Shown here in pieces: positions 23,728 through 32,308 of a stretch of DNA of 39,068 nucleotides. Where the stretch lies: positions 1-39,068 of the forward strand of contig JAFRDD010000147.1 of assembly GCA_017404025.1 (NCBI GenBank), in the 5' to 3' direction. A program made the position numbers and the translations under genes. The notes beneath the pieces were generated by a model. It had not been told where the DNA came from, ran no database searches, and worked only from the letters and a program-made list of their open reading frames with translations. This DNA is from Clostridia bacterium. Its GTDB lineage: Bacteria > Bacillota > Clostridia > TANB77 > CAG-508. How positions within the stretch are numbered: position 1 is the first letter of the stretch; every line of letters starts with the position of its first letter.

Positions 23728-24951
23728 TTAAGTTTCTGTAATAAGCATACCAGACTTAATCGAAGTATTTATTTTTACATCGAAAAAAGCATTTTGGTAA
23801 TTTTTAAGCCAATTATAATCATCAACATCTTTAGTGTTTTTAAAATTTGATAATGCCTTTTTACCAAATCCATTTATATCAGAATGAAATTCCTTAGAAG
23901 TTTTATATAAATAATTTGAAAAAGAAGATTCTAGGTAACTATTGCAACTCCTAGAAATTTCATCCATTGTTTCTGAATTTAAATAATCAGAATTTTCAGA
24001 CATTGAATAAATTCTTCCAATTAAGTCCATTTCGATTTTTATATATGGAGAATTAGTTGAAGTATCAACTTTAATTTTTGGCATACCATAAGTTCCTAAA
24101 TAGATGTCTAAGTAATTTTGGTTGTTATTTGGATCTGGAACGGATATAAGAAAACGGTCAATACTATCATCTATTGCTAAAAAACAAATGGATTCTAAAG
24201 CATTTAATTCTCCAACTATTTTATCGTCTTTAAAAACAGCAATTCCAATACATTCGGCACTATTTTTCCCAGAAATTGAAGATTCTGAAATATTCATTAA
24301 ATAATCTTTTTGAGAATTTATAACATTATTATTTTCTGTATGACTATCATTAACATTTCCTAAAATTGCATATGCCTCACAATCTTTACAAAGCATAGAA
24401 TAAAAGAAGGTTCCAATAGTTGAATTAGGAATAAAACCAGTATATTCACTGGAATTAGTTAAGATTTCATAATAACTTGCCATTGAATTTTCAAGTTCTG
24501 GTTTAGTTTGTTCTAAATAATATCGTGCAGTACATTTACTAATTAATATGTTTGCAGAAGGTCTTAATTGTGGGTTATTGCTTAAAGTATATATTTCATT
24601 TGAAATGCCTTGTTTTGCGATATTTTCAGAGAAAACAATAACTTTACAATGTGATAGATTTATTTTTTTTCCCATATAATTATTCATTAAATTTATAGCG
24701 TTATTTAAAGAAGAGGCATGGACGGAGTTTAATATAGGTTCACTTTTTCCACTGGTTCCAGATTCAGATGATGACGAAAGTGTAGAAAATTGAAAAGTTA
24801 CTTCTAATTTATTTTGGTTAGATGTATCAATTCCAATAGCCAATGTATAAGCTAAATTATCCATATTTAAAGAAGCATAAGAGCTTGAAAATGCAATAAT
24901 AAATAGAACAATTATAATAAAAATTGGAAAAGTACGCAAAATTTTAGCCAT
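23728..24951 (-). CDS. gerAC: Germinant receptor C subunit (Ger(x)C family)
   Basis: A 407-aa subunit of a GerA-type spore germinant receptor, placed on the outer face of the inner spore membrane. Family features: NLAYTLAIGIDTSNQNKLEVTFQF, INLSHCKVIVFSENIAKQGI, and the C-terminal NGFGKKALSNFKNTKDVDDYNWLKNYQNAFFDVKINTSI region read in parts. Unlike typical GerAC proteins it has no lipobox Cys after its hydrophobic leader (IVLFIIAFSSSYASLNMDN), so it should not be a lipoprotein. I chose ATG 24951, 9 nt after AAGGAG; an in-frame TTG at 24957 is too close. The ATG overlaps the frame-restored end of gerB (ATGGCTAA), a typical coupled junction. Confidence 0.92.
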   Translation of the reverse strand: MAKILRTFPIFIIIVLFIIAFSSSYASLNMDNLAYTLAIGIDTSNQNKLEVTFQFSTLSSSSESGTSGKSEPILNSVHASSLNNAINLMNNYMGKKINLSHCKVIVFSENIAKQGISNEIYTLSNNPQLRPSANILISKCTARYYLEQTKPELENSMASYYEILTNSSEYTGFIPNSTIGTFFYSMLCKDCEAYAILGNVNDSHTENNNVINSQKDYLMNISESSISGKNSAECIGIAVFKDDKIVGELNALESICFLAIDDSIDRFLISVPDPNNNQNYLDIYLGTYGMPKIKVDTSTNSPYIKIEMDLIGRIYSMSENSDYLNSETMDEISRSCNSYLESSFSNYLYKTSKEFHSDINGFGKKALSNFKNTKDVDDYNWLKNYQNAFFDVKINTSIKSGMLITET

Positions 24952-26060
24952 GTACAATAGCTCCTTTCTGATTATTGGTTTTAAATTTCTGTTTTAAGAA
25001 AGCAAGTAATAAAATACAAATTCCAAGACCAAAAACTATTACTAAAACTAAATAAGGAAAAATATTTTTTTCATAGGATTGTGAAATAGCACTATTTTTA
25101 GGCAGTAAAGCTATTGCTAATATTAGAATTCCGAAAAATGTCGTTTAATAATTCGGGGTTTTCTATATTAAGAAGCTTTTTTAAGATAAGGCTGTTTGTT
25201 CTAACAATAATGCTCAAATACCCTGCAAAAGCTAATATCCAAAGCAATAAGAATATAGATTCTAATCTTTGAAAAAAATTACCAAAGCTTATATAGCGAG
25301 TGGCATTATATAAAGGTAAAATTTCATTTGTATTTATTAAAAATGAAAACATAAATAGCAAAATTGCAACACAAAGAGTTAGATATATGGCACAAATACT
25401 AATAGAAATTAAGGAAATTTTTTTAAAATCTTTAGGTTCTTTTAGTAATGGGGGAAGAAAGTATAGATAAACAATACCACTAAAAGAATATAGGTTTACT
25501 ATACCAATACCAAAGGTTTGCTTTATTCCATCTCCAAATATAGGAAAAATTCTTTCTGGAGTAAAATTATTAATATTTGATATCATAAGAAATATGATAC
25601 TTACAAAAACAATTGGCATAATAAGTGTATTTGCTTTAAAAGGTGCTGTAAAGTTTAATCTATTTGAAAGAGCAAGGGCAACCAAAAAAATTAGAATAAT
25701 ATAAGTAACATCTGTTAATGGAAAATAAATAACTTTTAAGCTCTCACAAAAACTTCTAAGTAGTAAGCTGCAAGTAATTGTAAAAAAACTTATAAAAATA
25801 AAGCCAATAATATTTTTTAATAATTTGCCACCTAAAAACTCTGAAATGTCTATTAGATCTAAACCAGGAAATTTAGTTAATAGTTTAAAAATAAAATAGG
25901 CAATTAATATAGCTATTAAACTAACGTAAATTAAGTTTATAATAGTTGCAGATTTTGTTAGTGCTAATATATTTCTTTGTAAAGATAGAATGGTGTGAGC
26001 TACAATAATTGTAAATATAGCCATTATGGCTTCGATTGTATTTAGTTTTGAATAACCCAT
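24944..26060 (-). CDS. gerAB: Germinant receptor B subunit (GerAB permease-like), with +1 frame change at CGG
   Basis: An integral membrane subunit of the APC-permease superfamily that forms the germinant-binding site. Ten helices are expected; the zero frame gives 320 residues and nine, beginning MGYSKLNTIEAIMAIFTI. Codon 310 is CGG (25133-25131 on the minus strand); the zero frame then reads RNSNISNSFTA and stops at 25098. Skipping the C gives GILILAIALLPKNSAIS, a final helix FPYLVLVIVFGLGICILLLAF and a basic end, stopping at 24944, where it overlaps the gerC start by 8 nt. The product would be 371 aa, normal for the family. The frame change lies next to a run of five T, so a homopolymer error is one alternative. 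AAAGGAAAAT precedes the ATG. Confidence 0.9.
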
Positions 26061-26088
26061 AAGATTTTCCTTTCTTTATAATACTGTA

Positions 26089-27769
26089 TTAAAATCTCCA
26101 TTTCATAGAAATATTTTCTTGTTGTTTAGATTTTATTGGAGAAGCATAAGGTGCACGGTATTCTCTTTTCCAAATAGGAGGTAAAAAGTAATTATTTCTG
26201 TTTGATTTTTCAGATGAAGAATAAGGGCTTATAAAATTTACACCAAAAGATTTTAAACTACAAAATACAGAAATGTAAACAAATAAACCAAGTGCAATGC
26301 CTAAAAAGCCACACATAAATCCAAGTAAAATAAATATAAATCTAAAATATCTTAAGTGAAATCCAAAAGAAAAATCTGGAATGGCAAAAGATGCTATACC
26401 TGTAATTGCAACAACAATAATTAATATAGGACTTACTATATTTGCAGAAACTGCAGATTGCCCTAAAATTAACGCTCCAACAATTCCGTATTGTAGGACC
26501 AATTGGAGAAGGTACTCTTAAACCAGCTTCTCTAACAAGTTCAAAAGAGAACTCCATTAAAAGTAATTCAAAGATAATTGGAAATGGAACATTTTCTCTT
26601 GCAGATAAAATAGAAAAAAGTAGTCCTGTTGGAAGAATTTCTTGATGATAACTTGTAATTGCAATATATAAGCCAGGTAATAATAATGTAATAAATGCAG
26701 ACAATACTCTTAAAATTCTTAAAAAATTCCCGAAATTTACTCGCAAATTAGTATCTTCAGAAGATGTTAAAAAATCTATAGTAGTTACTGGTACAATAAT
26801 TCCATACGGAGTTCCATTTACAATAACTGCAACACGTCCAGCTAAAATATATTTTGTAACTTTATCTGGTCTTTCTGTAGAAATAATTTCAGGAATTCCA
26901 AGAATATTAGAATCTGAAATTAATTGTTCTAATTCTCCAGCAGATAAAAGACTATCAACTTTCAAATTATTAATTCTATATTTTACTTCATTAATTAAAT
27001 CTGGATTAGCTATATTTTGCATATAGCATACAGCACATTTGGTTTTAGTTATTTTTCCTACTTCCAAGTTTTCAATAATTAGGTCTTCGTTATTTATAAT
27101 TCTACGAATTAAAGATGTATTTGTCCTTATATTTTCTACAAAAGCTTCATGAGGCCCTTTGATAACAACTTCATTTATAGGAGTATCAACATTCCTTTGT
27201 TTGAACCCTTTTAAATCTATATCAAATGCAATATCTAATGTATCAACAAATAACGCACAGTTTCCAGAATTTATTCCAGAAAAAATTTTTGAAAATTTCT
27301 TTTCTTCTTTTAAATTATTTTGAGGAATAAGAGAATTTTTTATAATATTTTGTAAATTGATTTTTGGGATTTTTCTAATTTTTACATTGTTACGAGTAGA
27401 TTCATAAATAAGTTTTTTGTTAAATAAATTATTTTGATTGTTCATCATTAATGGTTTTAAAACAAAATCATTCATTATTTCAGAATCTACCATACCATCA
27501 ATATAAAGTAAAAATGCTTTATATTTTTTTCCACTTACATTTAAAATAAAGTCTCTAATAATAATATCACTATTAATTAATACATTATATTTTGATTTTA
27601 TATAATTTAAATTCATATTTATATTAGGAAATATGTTTTCTATTTTATCTAATTCATTTTTTTGTGGTTCGAAATTAATACAAGTTTCTTGAGTGTAGGG
27701 TAAGCTAAAATTATACTCATTTGGTGGGGTATAATAAAAAATATTTTTAAATAAAGTTTTTATATCCAT
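26089..27769 (-). CDS. gerAA: Germinant receptor A subunit (GerAA), with +1 frame change at CGG
   Basis: A subunit of a GerA-type receptor: hydrophilic N-terminal domain (1-~280), then four or five membrane helices. Family blocks include FLLYIDGMVDSEIMNDFVL, NCALFVDTLDIAFDIDLKG, VVIKGPHEAFVENIRTNTSL and RVAVIVNGTPYGIIVP. The zero frame follows the family to SPIGPTI, then meets CGG at codon 428 (26488-26486) and turns into Cys/Tyr-rich nonsense ending at 26342. Skipping the C yields GIVGALILGQSAVSANIVSP and the normal C-terminal half to 26089, about 559 aa. I chose ATG 27769 behind AAAAGGTG; an in-frame GTG at 27778 is the alternative. It is first gene of a gerA-gerB-gerC-small gene operon. 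Confidence 0.92.
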
Positions 27770-27836
27770 AAAATTCACCTTTTTGTTTATTATTTGTAAA
27801 AATTATAATATTATACTAGTTTTTATATTTTTTACA

Positions 27837-27845
27837 TGATATAAT
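27837..27845 (+). promoter_or_regulatory. Extended -10 promoter candidate
   Basis: TGATATAAT (27837-27845), a TG-extended perfect -10 element without a recognisable -35, 28 nt before the start of the transglutaminase-like gene. Confidence 0.45.
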
Positions 27846-27872
27846 TAAAAAAGACGAAGGAGAAAAAATATT

Positions 27873-28988
27873 ATGAAAAATAAAATATTAAAATTTATAT
27901 TAAGCTTTATACTAGTCATTTGTATTTTTATTATTGGATTTTGTGCATTGATATTATATGATTATTATAATTCAACAGAAATTTCTGTTAATATTACTGA
28001 TAGTATTTTAGACTTTGGACAGAAAATAGTAGAGGGAGATTTAATAGGAGACATACAAACAACATTAAGTAAGATAGAAGGTGAACAAAATGAATATAGT
28101 TCAGTAGATTATTCAAATATAATAGTTGACAGATATTTTTTTAATCAATTAGAAGAAGAAGCAAAAACAATATATAAAGCATTTGAGAGTAATAAAGACA
28201 ATATGAAAACAGGAAATTACAAAATAGAATTAGGAACAACATTTTCAGATGTATTATCAAAAGAAAATGGGCAAGAGGAACTAGGAAGATACTATCAATC
28301 AGCAATAGAGGCATATACATATGATAATCCAGATATATTTTATATAAATCCACAAAAAATGTACTTAAATATAGAAACAATTACGAAAGGAAAAAAAATA
28401 AAATATAATGTTTATATTAATAGTGGAGTAGAAGAAAATTATTTTAACAAAGAATTTAAGTCTGAAGAGCAAATTAATGAAACTATAAAAAAATTAGAAA
28501 ATGTAAGACAAGCGGTAATGGCAAATAGAAAAGAAAGTGATTATGATAATGTAAAAATGGTTCATGACTATTTAGTAGAAACCATTGAGTATGATAGTTC
28601 TGTTTCAAAAGAAAATATATATAATATCTATGGCGCTTTAATAAATAAAGAATGTGTTTGTGAAGGTTATGCTAAAGGTTTCAAATATTTGATGGATGGA
28701 TTAAATATACCTTGTACGATAGTAATAGGAAAGGCTGAAAATTCATCAGAAAATACTGAAAGCCATGCATGGAATTATGTGAAGATAGATGAAGAATGGT
28801 ATGCAATTGATGTTACTTGGGATGATCCTGTTGTAGTAGGAATAGGAAGTTTAGATAGGTCGAGAAAATATAAATATTTTTTATTAGGTGAAAACGAGAT
28901 TATGAAAGATCATATGCCAAGTGGCAAATTTACAGAGAATGGAAAAACATTTGATTATCCAACTTTAAATAAAGATAATTATAAATAA
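27873..28988 (+). CDS. Membrane-anchored transglutaminase-like (protease-fold) protein
   Basis: A 371-aa protein with an N-terminal hydrophobic anchor (about 5-30) and a C-terminal transglutaminase-like domain. The catalytic triad is visible: Cys in NKECVCEGYAKGFKYLM (near 263-265), His in ESHAWNYVKI (near 299) and Asp in WYAIDVTWDDP (near 314). Such domains in Firmicute surface proteins act as cysteine proteases or cross-linkers; the substrate is unknown. The middle (~90-200) is a poorly conserved extracellular linker domain. GAAGGAG precedes the ATG. It is divergent from the ger operon and ends at a terminator shared with mutS2. Confidence 0.85.
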   Translation: MKNKILKFILSFILVICIFIIGFCALILYDYYNSTEISVNITDSILDFGQKIVEGDLIGDIQTTLSKIEGEQNEYSSVDYSNIIVDRYFFNQLEEEAKTIYKAFESNKDNMKTGNYKIELGTTFSDVLSKENGQEELGRYYQSAIEAYTYDNPDIFYINPQKMYLNIETITKGKKIKYNVYINSGVEENYFNKEFKSEEQINETIKKLENVRQAVMANRKESDYDNVKMVHDYLVETIEYDSSVSKENIYNIYGALINKECVCEGYAKGFKYLMDGLNIPCTIVIGKAENSSENTESHAWNYVKIDEEWYAIDVTWDDPVVVGIGSLDRSRKYKYFLLGENEIMKDHMPSGKFTENGKTFDYPTLNKDNYK

Positions 28989-28989
28989 A

Positions 28990-29040
28990 AAATGGGAGTT
29001 AATAGTTACTATTTTAAAGTAACTACAGTAACTCCCATTT
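28990..29040. terminator. Bidirectional terminator, transglutaminase/mutS2
   Basis: AAATGGGAGTTA and AGTTACT on the left pair with AGTAACT and TAACTCCCATTT on the right. The right arm overlaps the last codons of mutS2, whose C-terminal MGVTVVTLK is thus encoded in the stem. Confidence 0.78.
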
Positions 29041-31354
29041 CGCCTTCTCCATAAGTTCCCATTCTATAAGATTTAACATGAGGATTAGTTTTTAAAAATT
29101 GGTGTACACCATTTTTTAATTTTCCGGTACCTTTTCCATGAACAATTCTAACAGTTTCAAGTTTTGATAAATAGCAGTCATCTAAAAATTTATCAACAAT
29201 AGGAATTGCTTCATCAACTGTAAGTCCAATAATGTTTAATTCTGAAGAAACTGTTTTTGATTTTGAAATATTTGGAAAAGTAGAAATATTTTTCTTTTTC
29301 GTTTCTTCTTTAGGATAAGCTAAATTTTTTATATTAATGTTCATTTTTATACTGCCAATTTGAACTTGGACTTCATTTTGTTTTGATATATTAGAAAGTA
29401 CAATACCATTTTGATTAAGATTAGTAACAAAAACAGTTGTATTTGGCTTAATATTTTCTTTTGGAATAGTATTAGCATTTTCTATTTTAATATCTTCTAT
29501 GGAAATTTCACTTATTTTTTTATTAATTTTATTTCTCAAATTATTTAACTCAGAATTAGAAGAATGTTTATTCATTTCTTTTATGATACTATTTGCTTCT
29601 TCTTTTGCTTCTAACAAAATATTTCTGGCTTCACGTTTAGCATTTTGTATTATATTTTTTTCTTGCATTTTTAATTCAGAATTATCTTTTTCGAGTTCTT
29701 TTTCTAAACTTTTAATATTCTCCAATTTTTCTGAAATTTCGACTTTTTCTTTTTCAATTTTTGATTTATCGTCATAAATATTTTTTAATAATTCTTCAAA
29801 ATTTATTTCTTCACTAGAGATAAGAGATTTTGCTCTATCTATAATTTCTTTATTTAGTCCTAACTTTTCACTTATTGCAAATGCATTGCTCTTTCCAGGA
29901 ATTCCAAGTAATAAATGATAAGTTGGTGATAAAGTAGATAAATCGAATTCAACAGAAGCATTTTCAAACCCCTCTGTTACTAATGCATATTTTTTTAATT
30001 CTTGATAATGAGTAGTTGCAACAACTAAAGAATTTTTTCTTTTAAAAGTTTCTAATATGCTTATTGCAAGATTTGCACCTTCCAAGGGATCTGTTCCTGA
30101 ACCTAATTCATCAACTAGAATTAATGAATTTTCATTTGAAGTATTTAGTATGTCCACAATATTTAACATGTGAGATGAAAATGTACTAAGTGAATCACTA
30201 ATGCTTTGATCATCTCCAATATCAGCAAAAATTTTGTCAAAAACAAAAATACTAGAATTATTATCTACAGGAATATTTAAACCACTACAAGCCATACAAG
30301 TTAAAAGGCCAATAGTTTTTAAAGTTACAGTTTTTCCACCAGTATTAGGTCCAGTAATTAATAAACAAGAAAAATCCTTTCCAAGCGAAACTGATATAGG
30401 AACAGCTGTATCTTGATTTAATAAAGGATGTTTTGCATTTACAAAATTAAACTGTTTTTGGTCGCTAATAAAAGGTGTAGTTGCTTTTAAAATTTTCGAA
30501 TATTTTGCTTTTGCAAAAATAAAGTCAAGTTGACCGATTGTTTCTAAATCTAATTTTAAAGTATCTACAAAAGGATAGAAGAGTTTTGATAAATCTTGTA
30601 AAATTTTGTCGATTTCTATATTTTCTTCTATTTTTAAATTATTTAATTTATTATTTAGTTCAAAAATTGAAATAGGTTCTATAAATACAGTTGAACCAGT
30701 GCTAGACATATCATGTATAAATCCTTTAATATTTCCTCGATATTCTTCTTTTACTGGAATAACAAATCTATCATTTCTAATCGTAAAAATATTTTCTTGT
30801 ATATATTTGGAATAAGAAGAAGAATGAAGAATTGAGGTTAATTTATTTTTTATATCTTGTTCAATCTTTTTTTCATCTTTTCTAATTTTGTTTAAATTAT
30901 TTGAAGCATTATCAGAAATTGTATTTTCATCTATAATAGAATCAAATATTTTTTTTGTTATTGATGAATTTGAATATAAGTTAGAAAAATAGGTACTCAA
31001 TATTTGATATTCTGTTTCATCTATATAATCTTTATAAAAATATTTTTTTAAATTTTCTGAAATTTTAAAAATATTAGCTAAATTTAATAAAGCTTTAGCA
31101 GATAGCGAACCATAAGAATTAAGAGTTATTAAGTAATCATCTATATTATTTATTTCAGGAATAGAAGGAGTAGAATTTCTATATACTAAATTTACAGCTT
31201 CTTCAGTTTCATTTAATAAATTTTGAACAATATTTTTATCTGAAGAAGGCAATAAAGATAAAGCTTTTTCTTTTCCAATATAGGTATTACAATAATTTGA
31301 TAATATTTCTAAAATTTTAAAATATTCTAATTTTTCTAAATAATTTGTAGTCAT
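29009..31354 (-). CDS. mutS2: Endonuclease MutS2
   Basis: A 781-aa MutS-family ATPase with a C-terminal Smr nuclease domain; in B. subtilis the homologue acts on collided ribosomes, elsewhere it suppresses homologous recombination. The ATPase shows Walker A LLITGPNTGGKTVTLK near 333-342, Walker B SLILVDELGSGTDPLEGA, and ATTHYQELKKYA. A long Lys/Glu coiled coil follows (about 505-620), then a KOW-like segment and Smr (LNIIGLTVDEAIPIV; VRIVHGKGTGKLKNGV) to the end. I chose ATG 31354 (MTTNYLEKLEYFKIL) with GGGAG upstream, since the 18-residue in-frame extension lacks a site and is not family-like. Confidence 0.96.
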   Translation of the reverse strand: MTTNYLEKLEYFKILEILSNYCNTYIGKEKALSLLPSSDKNIVQNLLNETEEAVNLVYRNSTPSIPEINNIDDYLITLNSYGSLSAKALLNLANIFKISENLKKYFYKDYIDETEYQILSTYFSNLYSNSSITKKIFDSIIDENTISDNASNNLNKIRKDEKKIEQDIKNKLTSILHSSSYSKYIQENIFTIRNDRFVIPVKEEYRGNIKGFIHDMSSTGSTVFIEPISIFELNNKLNNLKIEENIEIDKILQDLSKLFYPFVDTLKLDLETIGQLDFIFAKAKYSKILKATTPFISDQKQFNFVNAKHPLLNQDTAVPISVSLGKDFSCLLITGPNTGGKTVTLKTIGLLTCMACSGLNIPVDNNSSIFVFDKIFADIGDDQSISDSLSTFSSHMLNIVDILNTSNENSLILVDELGSGTDPLEGANLAISILETFKRKNSLVVATTHYQELKKYALVTEGFENASVEFDLSTLSPTYHLLLGIPGKSNAFAISEKLGLNKEIIDRAKSLISSEEINFEELLKNIYDDKSKIEKEKVEISEKLENIKSLEKELEKDNSELKMQEKNIIQNAKREARNILLEAKEEANSIIKEMNKHSSNSELNNLRNKINKKISEISIEDIKIENANTIPKENIKPNTTVFVTNLNQNGIVLSNISKQNEVQVQIGSIKMNINIKNLAYPKEETKKKNISTFPNISKSKTVSSELNIIGLTVDEAIPIVDKFLDDCYLSKLETVRIVHGKGTGKLKNGVHQFLKTNPHVKSYRMGTYGEGEMGVTVVTLK

Positions 31355-31452
31355 AATTAATCTCCCAATTTTTTTTGATATTATATAATCTATATAGAAA
31401 TAAGTCAATTAAAAAGAGATATATTAAATGTTTTTAAATTTAATTCTTTATA

Positions 31453-31481
31453 TTGCAAAAAAGTTAAAGTTATGATATAAC
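31453..31481 (+). promoter_or_regulatory. Predicted sigma-A promoter of the stp-prkC operon
   Basis: TTGCAA (31453-31458), a 17-nt spacer and TATAAC (31476-31481), about 54 nt before the stp start codon. Confidence 0.6.
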
Positions 31482-31534
31482 ATAAACAGGATTATTATGA
31501 ACGAAAAAAATAAGGTTAAATAAGAGGTGAAAAA

Positions 31535-32269
31535 ATGATACAGGCATATGCAAAATCTGACATTGGAAAAATAAGAGAAATGAATCAAGATTCCTTTTAT
31601 ATATCAAAACCACTAGATGCAATACAATTATTTATAGTAGCAGATGGTATGGGAGGCTGTAATGGAGGAGAAGTTGCAAGTAGGCTAGCTGTTGAGAAAG
31701 CTAAAAATTATATAGAGAATAATTTTGAAAAAACAGAAAAAGATAAAGATAGTATAATTCAATTAATAGCAAGTAGCATGGAATATGCAAATATGATTGT
31801 ATATGAAAAGTCAAAAGAAAATTCAGAACTTGAAGGAATGGGTACTACTTTAGATATTTGTTTAATATATAATAATAAGGCTTATATTGGTCATATAGGA
31901 GATAGTAGAATATATAGAATAAGGAAAGAATTTATTAGAAAACTTACGCAAGATCATAGTTACGTGCAAAAGTTAGTTAAAGATGGAACTATAACAGAAG
32001 AAGAAGCAGAGCATCATCCAAGAAAAAATATGCTTATGAAAGCTCTTGGGTGTAATGCTTTTATGGAACCTGACGTAATGGTTAAAGGCTTTTTAAAAGA
32101 TGATATTATTATAATGTGTACTGATGGTTTAACAAATTTAGTTGATACAGAAACAATGTTTAATATATCAAAAGAAACATTAGAGTATTCTCCAAAAAAA
32201 TTAGTAGAAGAAGCAAATAAAAAGGGAGGATATGACAATATAACAGTTGTTGTAATAAAAAATATATAG
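31535..32269 (+). CDS. stp: PP2C-type protein phosphatase (Stp/PrpC)
   Basis: A 244-aa Mn/Mg-dependent Ser/Thr phosphatase that reverses PrkC phosphorylation. Metal-binding and catalytic motifs: KIREMNQDSFYI, FIVADGMGGCNGGEVAS, GMGTTLDICLI, YIGHIGDSRIYRI, LTQDHSYVQKLV, IIMCTDGLTNLV and the C-terminal GGYDNITVVVI. AGAGGTG precedes the ATG. prkC starts about 40 nt downstream; the stp-prkC-rsgA-rpe order is the standard Firmicute arrangement. Confidence 0.96.
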   Translation: MIQAYAKSDIGKIREMNQDSFYISKPLDAIQLFIVADGMGGCNGGEVASRLAVEKAKNYIENNFEKTEKDKDSIIQLIASSMEYANMIVYEKSKENSELEGMGTTLDICLIYNNKAYIGHIGDSRIYRIRKEFIRKLTQDHSYVQKLVKDGTITEEEAEHHPRKNMLMKALGCNAFMEPDVMVKGFLKDDIIIMCTDGLTNLVDTETMFNISKETLEYSPKKLVEEANKKGGYDNITVVVIKNI

Positions 32270-32308
32270 GCGGTAAACGTATAATCGATATTTAAGGAGA
32301 GATTAAAT

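Noticed and set aside
25134..25138. gerB break explained only as a homopolymer (T5) sequencing error
   Set aside because: Possible for this site alone, but the other three breaks have no homopolymer, and all four share the in-frame CGG.
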